Source of the DNA: JACTUC01 sp964477685
GTDB lineage: Archaea > Thermoproteota > Methanomethylicia > Methanomethylicales > Methanomethylicaceae
Direction: 5' to 3'
Assembly: GCA_964477685.1 (NCBI GenBank)
Contig: CAYZHK010000052.1
Location: 1 to 10,676 of the forward strand
Length of the DNA: 10,676 nt
Shown piece by piece: positions 5,162-10,676 of the stretch (within the stretch, counting starts at the first letter, position 1; every line of letters begins with the position of its first letter). The position numbers and the translations under genes were made by a program. Below the pieces are notes generated by a model. The model saw nothing but the letters and a program-made list of their open reading frames with translations, was not told the origin of the DNA and did no database searches.

Positions 5162-7657
5162 CTAGAATTGTTTGTCGCAGTAGGCGCACTTGGCGGCTCC
5201 AATCCTGTTCGAGGCACCGCAGACGGGGCAGGAGAACGTACCCGTGGCTTGCTTTGGCTCCTCCATGGGGGGCTGGCCGACAATGCCATTGGTGCTGGTT
5301 TCGGGTGCTTGGAGAGGCGGCATTGGCGCTCCCTCAGCGGCTTTTTCGACATCATGCCTGGGTTCAGGAGGTGGCTCTATAGGTTTCTCCGCGGGGAGGG
5401 GAGGCGTGTACCTGATCTCCTCCACCTTCTTTGGCCTGACTTCGCGCTCTACTTCGGGGATGTAGGTCTCAGTTGGTGGTGGCGGCGGTGGCGTAGGCTT
5501 CTCCCAGTCCAGGATCTCTCTGACCTTGGATTTTCTCCTCATCCTGAGGAGGAAGAGGACAACCACTGCAATGACGACAATTGCAGCTATTATCGCCAGT
5601 GGTAGTAGATTATTGACCGTGAAACTGACTGTGGAAGTTGATATGTTGCCTGCGGCATCAACGACTGTGAGCAGCGCAGTATGCGTGCCTGAAGCGACTG
5701 TTCTGGTGCAGGAGAGGGTCGTGGATGTCACATTTGCGCTGTTGGTGATGTCGATGCCGTCGAGCGTAAGGCGGATGGAGCCCATTGCGACCTGCACATT
5801 ATCCGAATAGGAGGCCGATATGGCAACCTTCGCATCGCCAAAGGATGTGAAGGTTGCGCCGTTGGTCGGAGACATTGATGATATCGTCGGCGCTACCATG
5901 TCGACCCTGAATGTCCAATAGACCGTGGCGGTGTTGCCGACCATGTCGGAAACGATGAGGGTTACACTGTGGAGGCCCTGGCCCAATGGTGACCCAGGAA
6001 TGTACTGGACGCCAGTGGAATTGATCTGCGCAGATGGCGTGACGTCGATCAGGTTCAGCCGCATTGCAATGCCGCTCACATTGATTCCAGATGGGTCGCT
6101 GAATGAGGCGGATATCAGCGGACCTACGGAGTTGATGCTTTCATGGTTGGTAGGGTCGATGGCATATACGGTGGGAGGGAGGCTGTCCACCATAAATGAC
6201 CATGAATATTCGCCCCTGTTCCCGTTTAGGTCCGAAGACACTACGGACATGGTGTGGATCCCCTCTGCCAGAGGCGAGGGGGGTAAATAGCTGAAGCCTT
6301 CTGCAGTTATGGTGCAGCTTTCTGAAATGTCCTGGGAGTCCAAGGTCACAGCGACTGATGGCAGGTCGACCCCACCATCATCATTGAGGGCAACAGCTAT
6401 CGTGTCGGCTGGGTTATTTGTTGTTGAGTTCGCTGTGGGCTGGATTGGGATAACCTGAGGGGGGGCCACATCAATGAAGTTGTTTGTCTTCGCCAGATAG
6501 ATGTCTAGGCTATAGGTTCCGCTGTAGGATCTGGTAGCCCCGGCGATGATGCGGCTTCCATCCTGAAGTCCCTCGACAGCATAGCCAAAGTCGTCGTTGG
6601 ACCCTCCGAAAGCGGCCGTGGTCATTTGGTTCCCAGACTGATCCACCTTCACCAGGTAAATGTCATTGAGGCCGCTTCCAAATGAATGGGTAGTGCCCAC
6701 GAAGAGGTACCCTCCATCTAGCGCCAGTATGACAGAATGGGCGCTGTCGGAGCCTGACCCTCCGTAGTATTTCTGCCAGATCGTCGCCCCAGAGGGGCTG
6801 GTTTTTATTAGATAGGCATCTTCGTAGCCTGAGCCGAAGGGACTGGTCACGCCTGCAATGATGTAGCCGCCATCCTTAGTTTGCTGAATGGAGTGGGCAT
6901 TGTCTGCTCCGCCGCCGCCATAGGTCTTTGTCCATTGGGTGTTGCCAATAGAGTCGGTCTTTATGACGAGAATGTCCTTCGCTGAAGAATAAAGCATCCC
7001 GGTTCCGCCGGCTATGATGAAGCCTCCATCGGCGGTCTGTTGGACGCTGTTGGCATAGTCATGGTCCAGACCGCCATAGGTCTTGTTCCAGATCATGCCC
7101 CCAGAGGCGTTGACTGCAATGAGATAGACATCAAAAAAAGAGCCTCCGCTGCCGAAGGATTTTGTCCCACCCGCAATCACATAGTCGCCACCGGCCGTCT
7201 GCACCACAGACTGACCCACATCCTCGCGGAACCCCCCGAAAGTTGCGAGCCACTCCTGCTCGCCGGATCCATCAGTCTTCAGCATCAACACATCGGAGTC
7301 GACGAAGGATTTGGTGTAACCTACCAGGACATAGCCACCATCGGAGGACAGGATCATGGAATAGGCGCATTCATCTGCCGCGCCGCCATAGGTTTTTTCC
7401 CATTCAACTGCCCCATTCGAGCTTGTCTTGACAAGGTAAATGTCAAGCCCGTTGGAGGGCGTGCTCTTCGAGCCTGCCGCCATGAAACCCCCATCGGGGG
7501 TGCTGATTACCGAATAGGCCACTTCGTTGGAACCACCCTCACCGATCGCTGCATGCCATTGCAGCTCCGGGACCGATGAGGTCACAGCTGCAACTGATAG
7601 AACAATCAATACTATTAATGATAAGTTGAACAGTATCTTAATTCGCTTATCATTCAT
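5162..7657 (-). CDS. secreted, membrane-anchored propeller/Ig-repeat protein with cytoplasmic zinc ribbon
   Basis: The 831-residue product has a clear modular layout. Residues 5-28 are a hydrophobic signal peptide or anchor. Residues 45-396 hold seven repeats of about 50 residues, of the type SVQQTxDGGYIIAGxTxSFG...DIYLxKTDxxGNxxWxKTYGG, suggesting a seven-bladed propeller. Residues 397-683 hold three Ig-like repeats of about 95 residues, each with (A/L)PP-type onset, a (S/T)P...GxH core and a DxxGN turn. LLPLAIIAAIVVIAVVVLFL (from 684) is a membrane helix followed by RMRRK, placing the rest in the cytoplasm. A proline/glutamate-rich tail leads to a C-terminal zinc ribbon with C810, C813, C824 and C827. 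Probable roles are surface adhesion, ligand binding or envelope sensing; none is proven. ATG 7657 was chosen over an upstream in-frame start because it begins the signal peptide and lies 27 nt from a TATA box. Confidence 0.88.
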   Translation of the reverse strand: MNDKRIKILFNLSLIVLIVLSVAAVTSSVPELQWHAAIGEGGSNEVAYSVISTPDGGFMAAGSKSTPSNGLDIYLVKTSSNGAVEWEKTYGGAADECAYSMILSSDGGYVLVGYTKSFVDSDVLMLKTDGSGEQEWLATFGGFREDVGQSVVQTAGGDYVIAGGTKSFGSGGSFFDVYLIAVNASGGMIWNKTYGGLDHDYANSVQQTADGGFIIAGGTGMLYSSAKDILVIKTDSIGNTQWTKTYGGGGADNAHSIQQTKDGGYIIAGVTSPFGSGYEDAYLIKTSPSGATIWQKYYGGSGSDSAHSVILALDGGYLFVGTTHSFGSGLNDIYLVKVDQSGNQMTTAAFGGSNDDFGYAVEGLQDGSRIIAGATRSYSGTYSLDIYLAKTNNFIDVAPPQVIPIQPTANSTTNNPADTIAVALNDDGGVDLPSVAVTLDSQDISESCTITAEGFSYLPPSPLAEGIHTMSVVSSDLNGNRGEYSWSFMVDSLPPTVYAIDPTNHESINSVGPLISASFSDPSGINVSGIAMRLNLIDVTPSAQINSTGVQYIPGSPLGQGLHSVTLIVSDMVGNTATVYWTFRVDMVAPTISSMSPTNGATFTSFGDAKVAISASYSDNVQVAMGSIRLTLDGIDITNSANVTSTTLSCTRTVASGTHTALLTVVDAAGNISTSTVSFTVNNLLPLAIIAAIVVIAVVVLFLLRMRRKSKVREILDWEKPTPPPPPPTETYIPEVEREVRPKKVEEIRYTPPLPAEKPIEPPPEPRHDVEKAAEGAPMPPLQAPETSTNGIVGQPPMEEPKQATGTFSCPVCGASNRIGAAKCAYCDKQF

Positions 7658-7680
7658 AATTTGATTTGAGAGGATAAACA

Positions 7681-7688
7681 GTATAAAA
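7681..7688 (-). promoter_or_regulatory. TATA box of the envelope-protein gene
   Basis: TTTTATAC on the minus strand is centred 27 nt upstream of ATG 7657, ideal for a leaderless transcript, and there is no Shine-Dalgarno site before the ATG. It lies just beyond the leuD stop, so the envelope gene is probably transcribed separately from leuCD. Confidence 0.6.
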
Positions 7689-7700
7689 CCGTTGTGATGC

Positions 7701-8210
7701 CTAGCGACCCTCCCAAACAAAGCCACCGCGCTTTTTGAAGTGTTCCACCAATCCGCCGTCCTCCAGTATGGTCATCAGGAAGGGCGGGATTGGCCTGAAG
7801 GCATAGCTTTTACCGCCTGCAGTGATCTTCCCGTCTGCCAGGGAGATCTCCACCTCCTCCCCCTCTCGGATGCTGTCCACGACCTCTGGGCACTCGATCA
7901 CAGGAAGGCCCACGTTGAAGGCGTTCCTGTAGAATATCCTGGCAAAGGACTTGGCCACAACGGCACTAACGCCCGAATGCTTTATCACCACCGGAGCCTG
8001 CTCCCTGCTGGAGCCGCAGCCAAAATTGGTCCCAGCCACTATTATGTCTCCCTTGGAGACGCGGGAAGCGAAGTTCGGGTCGGCTCCTTCCATGGCATGG
8101 CGGGCCAGCTCGTTGAAGTCAATGGTCTTGAATTTGTATTTCCCAGGTATTATCAGGTCTGTGGAGATGTCATTCCCAAATTTCCAGACTTTTCCCTTGA
8201 TGGTCCTCAT
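7701..8210 (-). CDS. leuD: 3-isopropylmalate dehydratase small subunit (or homoaconitase-type paralogue)
   Basis: This 169-residue swivelling-domain subunit is of normal length. It carries GNDISTDLIIPGKY (12-25), the NFGCGSSREQA substrate-binding signature (62-72) and SFARIFYRNAFNVGLPVIE (88-106). With the large subunit it isomerises 2-isopropylmalate to 3-isopropylmalate in leucine synthesis. Archaeal relatives may instead act on homocitrate/homoaconitate or on citramalate-derived substrates. The specificity loop after the conserved Tyr25 reads YKFKT, which differs from the YLRT reported for methanogen homoaconitase and is one residue longer. This weakens a homoaconitase assignment but does not settle the substrate. 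The ATG at 8210 lies 1 nt after the leuC stop (TGAGATG), so translation is probably coupled. No promoter is needed between the two. Confidence 0.9.
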   Translation of the reverse strand: MRTIKGKVWKFGNDISTDLIIPGKYKFKTIDFNELARHAMEGADPNFASRVSKGDIIVAGTNFGCGSSREQAPVVIKHSGVSAVVAKSFARIFYRNAFNVGLPVIECPEVVDSIREGEEVEISLADGKITAGGKSYAFRPIPPFLMTILEDGGLVEHFKKRGGFVWEGR

Positions 8211-8211
8211 C

Positions 8212-9456
8212 TCAGATGCCTCCTGGAACGGTGAATTTCCCGTTCAATGCGGAATGGGCAGCGGTCAGGGGGGACGCGAGGTAAACATCGGATTCTGCGT
8301 TGCCCATCCTCCCCCTGAAGTTCCTGTTGGTTGTGGAGATGACGACCTCCCCATTTGATGGGATGCCATGGTGGCCTCCGACGCAGGGGCCGCAGCCGGG
8401 CACGCCCAGTGCGCAGCCAGCCCTGACCAGATCCTCTACGATTCCCTCCCTCAGGCAGTCGAGCAGCACCTCCCGGGAGGCAGGCATCACTATGGTTCGG
8501 GCCTTCACCCTCTTGCCAGCCAGAACCTTCGCGGCTATCCTAAGGTCTTCAACCCTGCCATTTGTGCAGGAGCCTATGAAGACTTGGTCTACCTCCTTCC
8601 CCTCCATGTCGGAGACGGGCTTCACGTTGTCCACCTGGTGGGGGCAGGAGAGCATGGGTTCCAGCTTTGCGGCCTCGATCTCCAGCTCGTCCGAATATGG
8701 GGCATCGCGGTCGGCCTCCAGCTCCACAAAACAGGCCCTGGTCCTTCCCTTTAGGAATTGCCTCGTCTTCGCGTCAGAAGCAATGAGCCCTGTCTTTCCG
8801 CCCATCTCGATGGCCATGTTGGTCATGGTCATCCTGCTGTCCATGGTCATCCCCACCACAGAGTCCCCTGTGAACTCCACCGCCTTGTAGGTGGCTCCAT
8901 CGGCCCCTATCTCGCCGATGGCGAAGAGTATGGCGTCCTTGGACATCACATTCTTCCTGAACTGACCCGTGATGTTGACTCTAAGGGTTTCCGGAACCTT
9001 GAACCAGAGCTTGCCGGAGGCAAAGACCGCCGCCATGTCCGTTGAGCCGATCCCCGTGGAGAAGGCTGCGAATGCCCCATGGGTGCAGGTGTGCGAGTCC
9101 GCCCCTACCACTACGCCGCCCGGGAAAACATAGCCCTTCTCCGGAAGGAGCTGATGGCAAATCCCTGAGCCGACGTCGTAGAGGGTTATCCCGTGTCTAC
9201 GGGCAAAGTCCCGCATCATCTTGTGGAGCACCGAGGTGCCCTCATTGGAGCTGGGCGAGATGTGGTCGATGACAAAAATTGCCTTTTGTTTGTCCCAAAC
9301 GGACTTTGCGCCCATCTCCTCGAAGCTCTTTATCATCAGGGGGGCGGTCCCGTCGTGGGCCATTGCCGCATCGATCGGCAGCACAACGATCTCCCCTGGG
9401 GCGGGTTCCCGCCCAATCTTGCCTGATATTATCTTTTCGGCGAGGGTCATTCCCAT
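8212..9456 (-). CDS. leuC: 3-isopropylmalate dehydratase large subunit (aconitase family)
   Basis: The 414-residue product belongs to the archaeal LeuC/HacA group of the aconitase superfamily. Starting from MGMTLAEKII, the landmarks are MAHDGTAPL (32-40), FVIDHISPSSNEG (61-73), VVGADSHTCTHGAF (116-129) and the 4Fe-4S ligands C297 (FIGSCTNGR), C355 and C358 (GVPGCGPCVGG). NRNFRGRMGN (377-386) and YLASPLTAA (392-400) form the C-terminal active-site signature. All key residues are present, so it should be active. It pairs with the small subunit encoded immediately downstream. ATG 9456 was preferred over an in-frame GTG or ATG further upstream because homologues begin at MGMTLAEKI; ATG 9450, two residues later, is also possible. 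The gene is divergent from nikR. Confidence 0.92.
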   Translation of the reverse strand: MGMTLAEKIISGKIGREPAPGEIVVLPIDAAMAHDGTAPLMIKSFEEMGAKSVWDKQKAIFVIDHISPSSNEGTSVLHKMMRDFARRHGITLYDVGSGICHQLLPEKGYVFPGGVVVGADSHTCTHGAFAAFSTGIGSTDMAAVFASGKLWFKVPETLRVNITGQFRKNVMSKDAILFAIGEIGADGATYKAVEFTGDSVVGMTMDSRMTMTNMAIEMGGKTGLIASDAKTRQFLKGRTRACFVELEADRDAPYSDELEIEAAKLEPMLSCPHQVDNVKPVSDMEGKEVDQVFIGSCTNGRVEDLRIAAKVLAGKRVKARTIVMPASREVLLDCLREGIVEDLVRAGCALGVPGCGPCVGGHHGIPSNGEVVISTTNRNFRGRMGNAESDVYLASPLTAAHSALNGKFTVPGGI

Positions 9457-9475
9457 GCTGAGAGCACCAGACCCG

Positions 9476-9501
9476 TTTTTATGCTGATATCTGATTTTAA
9501 A
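9476..9501 (-). promoter_or_regulatory. leuCD promoter region, two TATA-like candidates
   Basis: On the minus strand CATAAAAA (9476-9483) lies about 24 nt from ATG 9456 and 30 nt from ATG 9450, consistent with a leaderless start. TTTAAAAT (9494-9501) is a stronger A/T core but would give a leader of about 15 nt with only a weak GGTG ribosome site. I cannot say which one is used. Confidence 0.4.
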
Positions 9502-9520
9502 CCTATCGAATCCCCAGATA
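9488..9520. repeat. spaced inverted repeat between leuC and nikR, possible operator
   Basis: TATCTG (9488-9493) and CAGATA (9515-9520) are perfect inverted half-sites separated by 21 nt. One outer step matches imperfectly (GATATCTG against CAGATAAC). The element overlaps one leuC TATA candidate and abuts the nikR TATA box. NikR binds spaced dyads as a tetramer, so autoregulation is conceivable. The sequence and spacing do not match the E. coli NikR site (GTATGA-N16-TCATAC), so this is a weak guess. Confidence 0.25.
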
Positions 9521-9523
9521 ACC

Positions 9524-9533
9524 AATATTAATA
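9524..9533 (+). promoter_or_regulatory. TATA box of nikR
   Basis: AATATTAATA is centred about 34 nt upstream of ATG 9563 and predicts transcription start near 9555 with a leader of about 8 nt. No Shine-Dalgarno site precedes the gene. Confidence 0.5.
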
Positions 9534-9562
9534 GCCGCGGGGCATCCTTCTACTGATGGCTT

Positions 9563-9970
9563 ATGCCAAAGATAGGCGTTGAGAGGTTCAGCGTCTCTGC
9601 CCCCGCTGACCTGCTGGAGGATTTTGACGGCGTCATAGACAGGATGGGGCAGGACAGGTCGAAGGCCATACAGCAGGCCATGCGGCTCTACCTATCCGAG
9701 CATAGGTGGGTGAGTAGGGAAGGGGAATGCGCAGGCGCCATAATCGTCACCTACGACCACGGGGTGCACGAGGCGGAGGAGGAGATCACCGACCTGCAGC
9801 ACCACTTCAGGGGGGTCGTCAACTCGGCTCTGCATATCCACATCGATGATAGCAACTGCATGCAGATGATTGCCATAAGGGGAGAGACCGATGGGGTCAG
9901 CGAACTCATAGGCAGGCTCTCGGCATGCAGAGGTGTGAAGCAGGTGAGGTTCACGGTCCTGGGCATCTGA
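9563..9970 (+). CDS. nikR: nickel-responsive transcription regulator NikR
   Basis: At 135 residues, this is a full-length NikR. Residues 6-48 form the ribbon-helix-helix DNA-binding domain: RFSVSAPADLLEDFDGVI, then RSKAIQQAMRLYL. Residues 56-135 form the ACT-type nickel-binding and tetramerisation domain. The four high-affinity nickel ligands of E. coli NikR (H76, H87, H89, C95) align with H80, H91, H93 and C99 in LQHHFRG and LHIHIDDSNC, so it should sense Ni(II). Nickel-loaded NikR usually represses nickel uptake genes (nik/cbi-type transporters); none lies in this window. It is divergent from leuC and converges on the Snf7-family gene, so its targets are probably elsewhere or include itself. 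Confidence 0.95.
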   Translation: MPKIGVERFSVSAPADLLEDFDGVIDRMGQDRSKAIQQAMRLYLSEHRWVSREGECAGAIIVTYDHGVHEAEEEITDLQHHFRGVVNSALHIHIDDSNCMQMIAIRGETDGVSELIGRLSACRGVKQVRFTVLGI

Positions 9971-9972
9971 TT

Positions 9973-9991
9973 GCCAAGGAATTCCTCTGGC
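9973..9991 (+). other. hairpin after nikR
   Basis: GCCAAGG pairs with CCT-C-TGGC (7 bp with one bulged C, loop AATT), starting 2 nt after the nikR stop. It is not followed by a T run on the plus strand, so it may stabilise the 3' end rather than act as a standard archaeal terminator. Confidence 0.3.
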
Positions 9992-10002
9992 CATAATTAG
10001 GG

Positions 10003-10021
10003 AAAATGAAAAAAGGAAAAA
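10003..10021 (-). terminator. oligo-T terminator of the Snf7-family gene
   Basis: Just past the minus-strand stop at 10033 lie three T runs in succession: T5 (10021-10017), T6 (10014-10009) and T4 (10006-10003). Serial T runs are the usual archaeal termination signal. Confidence 0.6.
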
Positions 10022-10032
10022 GGTGCAGGGTC

Positions 10033-10644
10033 TCAGATCTCGACCTTTTGCCGGGAGACCTCTGCAGGCAGGTCCGGGAATTTCTCCTTCAGCTTCTGCT
10101 CCGCGACGGTTGCCGCCTCAGAGAGAATATTCGAGGCGTCCTCGTTCGCGGTGGCTATAGGCTCGTTCAGTATGGTGTTGTAACCTGCCTCGGTCACGAT
10201 GCTTGAGAGGGACTGGCTCAGATCACTGAAGCCCTTCTCAGCCTCGGGGACGACCTTCAGCACCCCTGGTTGGACCCCCTTGATGATGGAGAGGGCCGGT
10301 GTCATGGTGTTGAGGAAGTCGCCATAGTCCTTCACTGTAACCAGCCGCAGTGAGATCTGTTCGAGCGCAAGCTTGACCTGGAGGACGTTCTTCTCCAGTT
10401 TCCTAACCTGCACGAGCTCGTTGGCCACCATGAGCGCTCTTGACTTGTCGTGCCTGGCCAGTGAGTCGGCGACCTTGTCCAGTAGCTGCTTGTCCTTGGT
10501 CGCCAACTTCGCGCCTGCCATGTCCAGCCTCTGGTTCTGCTGGCCAATAAGATTGATCGCGCTCTCGATGTGGGGCTTGAGGGGTCCCGAGGGGGCGGCG
10601 GCATTCTTCTGGGGAGACTCCCAGTTCTTTGAAAACTTGCTCAT
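10033..10644 (-). CDS. Snf7/ESCRT-III-like protein (CdvB-related)
   Basis: The 203-residue product has the helical, charged architecture of archaeal Snf7/CdvB proteins. After a disordered N-terminus (1-22), residues 23-47 (KPHIESAINLIGQQNQRLDM and on) form the first helix. Residues 50-103 (ATKDKQLLDKVADSLARHDK and on, then ANELVQVRKLEKNVLQVKLA) form the long hairpin helices. Residues 105-155 (DYGDFLNTMTPALSIIKGVQ and on) match the family's conserved C-terminal half of the core. Residues 163-190 are a further helix, ending in FPDLPAE (189-195), which resembles a MIM2 motif for Vps4/CdvC MIT domains. ESCRT-III proteins polymerise on membranes in division or remodelling; which role applies here is unknown, and no Vps4/CdvC gene is in the window. 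The start is supported by AGGTGAAG 9 nt upstream. Confidence 0.85.
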   Translation of the reverse strand: MSKFSKNWESPQKNAAAPSGPLKPHIESAINLIGQQNQRLDMAGAKLATKDKQLLDKVADSLARHDKSRALMVANELVQVRKLEKNVLQVKLALEQISLRLVTVKDYGDFLNTMTPALSIIKGVQPGVLKVVPEAEKGFSDLSQSLSSIVTEAGYNTILNEPIATANEDASNILSEAATVAEQKLKEKFPDLPAEVSRQKVEI

Positions 10645-10651
10645 CTCATTA

Positions 10652-10659
10652 CTTCACCT
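10652..10659 (-). promoter_or_regulatory. ribosome-binding site of the Snf7-family gene
   Basis: AGGTGAAG on the minus strand is close to the ideal archaeal Shine-Dalgarno sequence and is well spaced from ATG 10644, fixing that start. The TATA-like CATAAATA just beyond it is too close to the ATG to be its promoter, so the gene may be transcribed from beyond the window edge. Confidence 0.55.
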
Positions 10660-10676
10660 ATTTATGACTTGAAGGG

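Noticed and set aside
4381..5355. Minus-strand open frame of 324 codons
   Set aside because: It lies antisense to the 202-residue gene and runs into the 3' end of the envelope gene. Composition is shadow-like, with no recognisable motif.
7040..7579. Plus-strand frame of 179 codons inside the envelope gene
   Set aside because: It is the reverse reading of the propeller repeats, with no domain and no promoter.
7658..7726. Upstream extension of the envelope protein by 23 residues
   Set aside because: It would overlap the leuD 3' end and place a non-signal sequence before the signal peptide. The TATA box at 7681-7688 would fall inside it.

Overview
The window looks like a GC-rich euryarchaeal genome, most likely of the Thermoplasmata lineage. 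It encodes an archaeal-type Snf7/CdvB-like (ESCRT-III) protein, a nickel-dependent NikR repressor, an archaeal winged-helix regulator, and a secreted propeller/Ig protein with a cytoplasmic zinc ribbon. Several starts lie about 25-30 nt from a TATA-like box, as in leaderless archaeal transcripts, and oligo-T tracts follow two genes. The lineage is inferred from gene content, not from a marker gene.

Left part (1-2700, all minus strand). In transcription order this holds a small winged-helix regulator (2679-2401), a bactofilin-like beta-helix protein built of about 17 coils of 16-18 residues (2303-1062), and the first 312 residues of a HerA/DUF87-type ATPase that runs off the left edge (936-1).

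Middle (2700-5160, plus strand). This is a flavoprotein patch: a broken winged-helix relic, a complete SagB-like nitroreductase whose TATA box sits inside a 7-bp dyad, and a NimA/PPOX-type flavoprotein interrupted by a one-base frameshift in a run of seven G. An unrecognised 202-residue protein with its own TATA box follows. It converges on the next gene with only 31 nt between the stops.

Right-centre (5162-9456, minus strand). leuC and leuD, 1 nt apart, encode the two subunits of 3-isopropylmalate dehydratase or a close relative. They are followed by an 831-residue envelope protein with its own leaderless-type promoter: signal peptide, seven propeller-type repeats, three Ig-like repeats, one membrane helix, a proline-rich tail and a zinc ribbon.

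Right end (9457-10676). nikR is divergent from leuC across a 106-bp promoter region with an imperfect dyad. It converges on the Snf7-family gene, whose 3' end is followed by three T runs.

No tRNA, rRNA, CRISPR array, insertion sequence or integrase was seen. I do not see a clear new multi-gene system. The items most worth checking are the frameshifted NimA-like gene, the winged-helix relic beside it, the beta-helix protein next to the HerA-like ATPase, and the candidate MIM2-like tail of the Snf7 protein.
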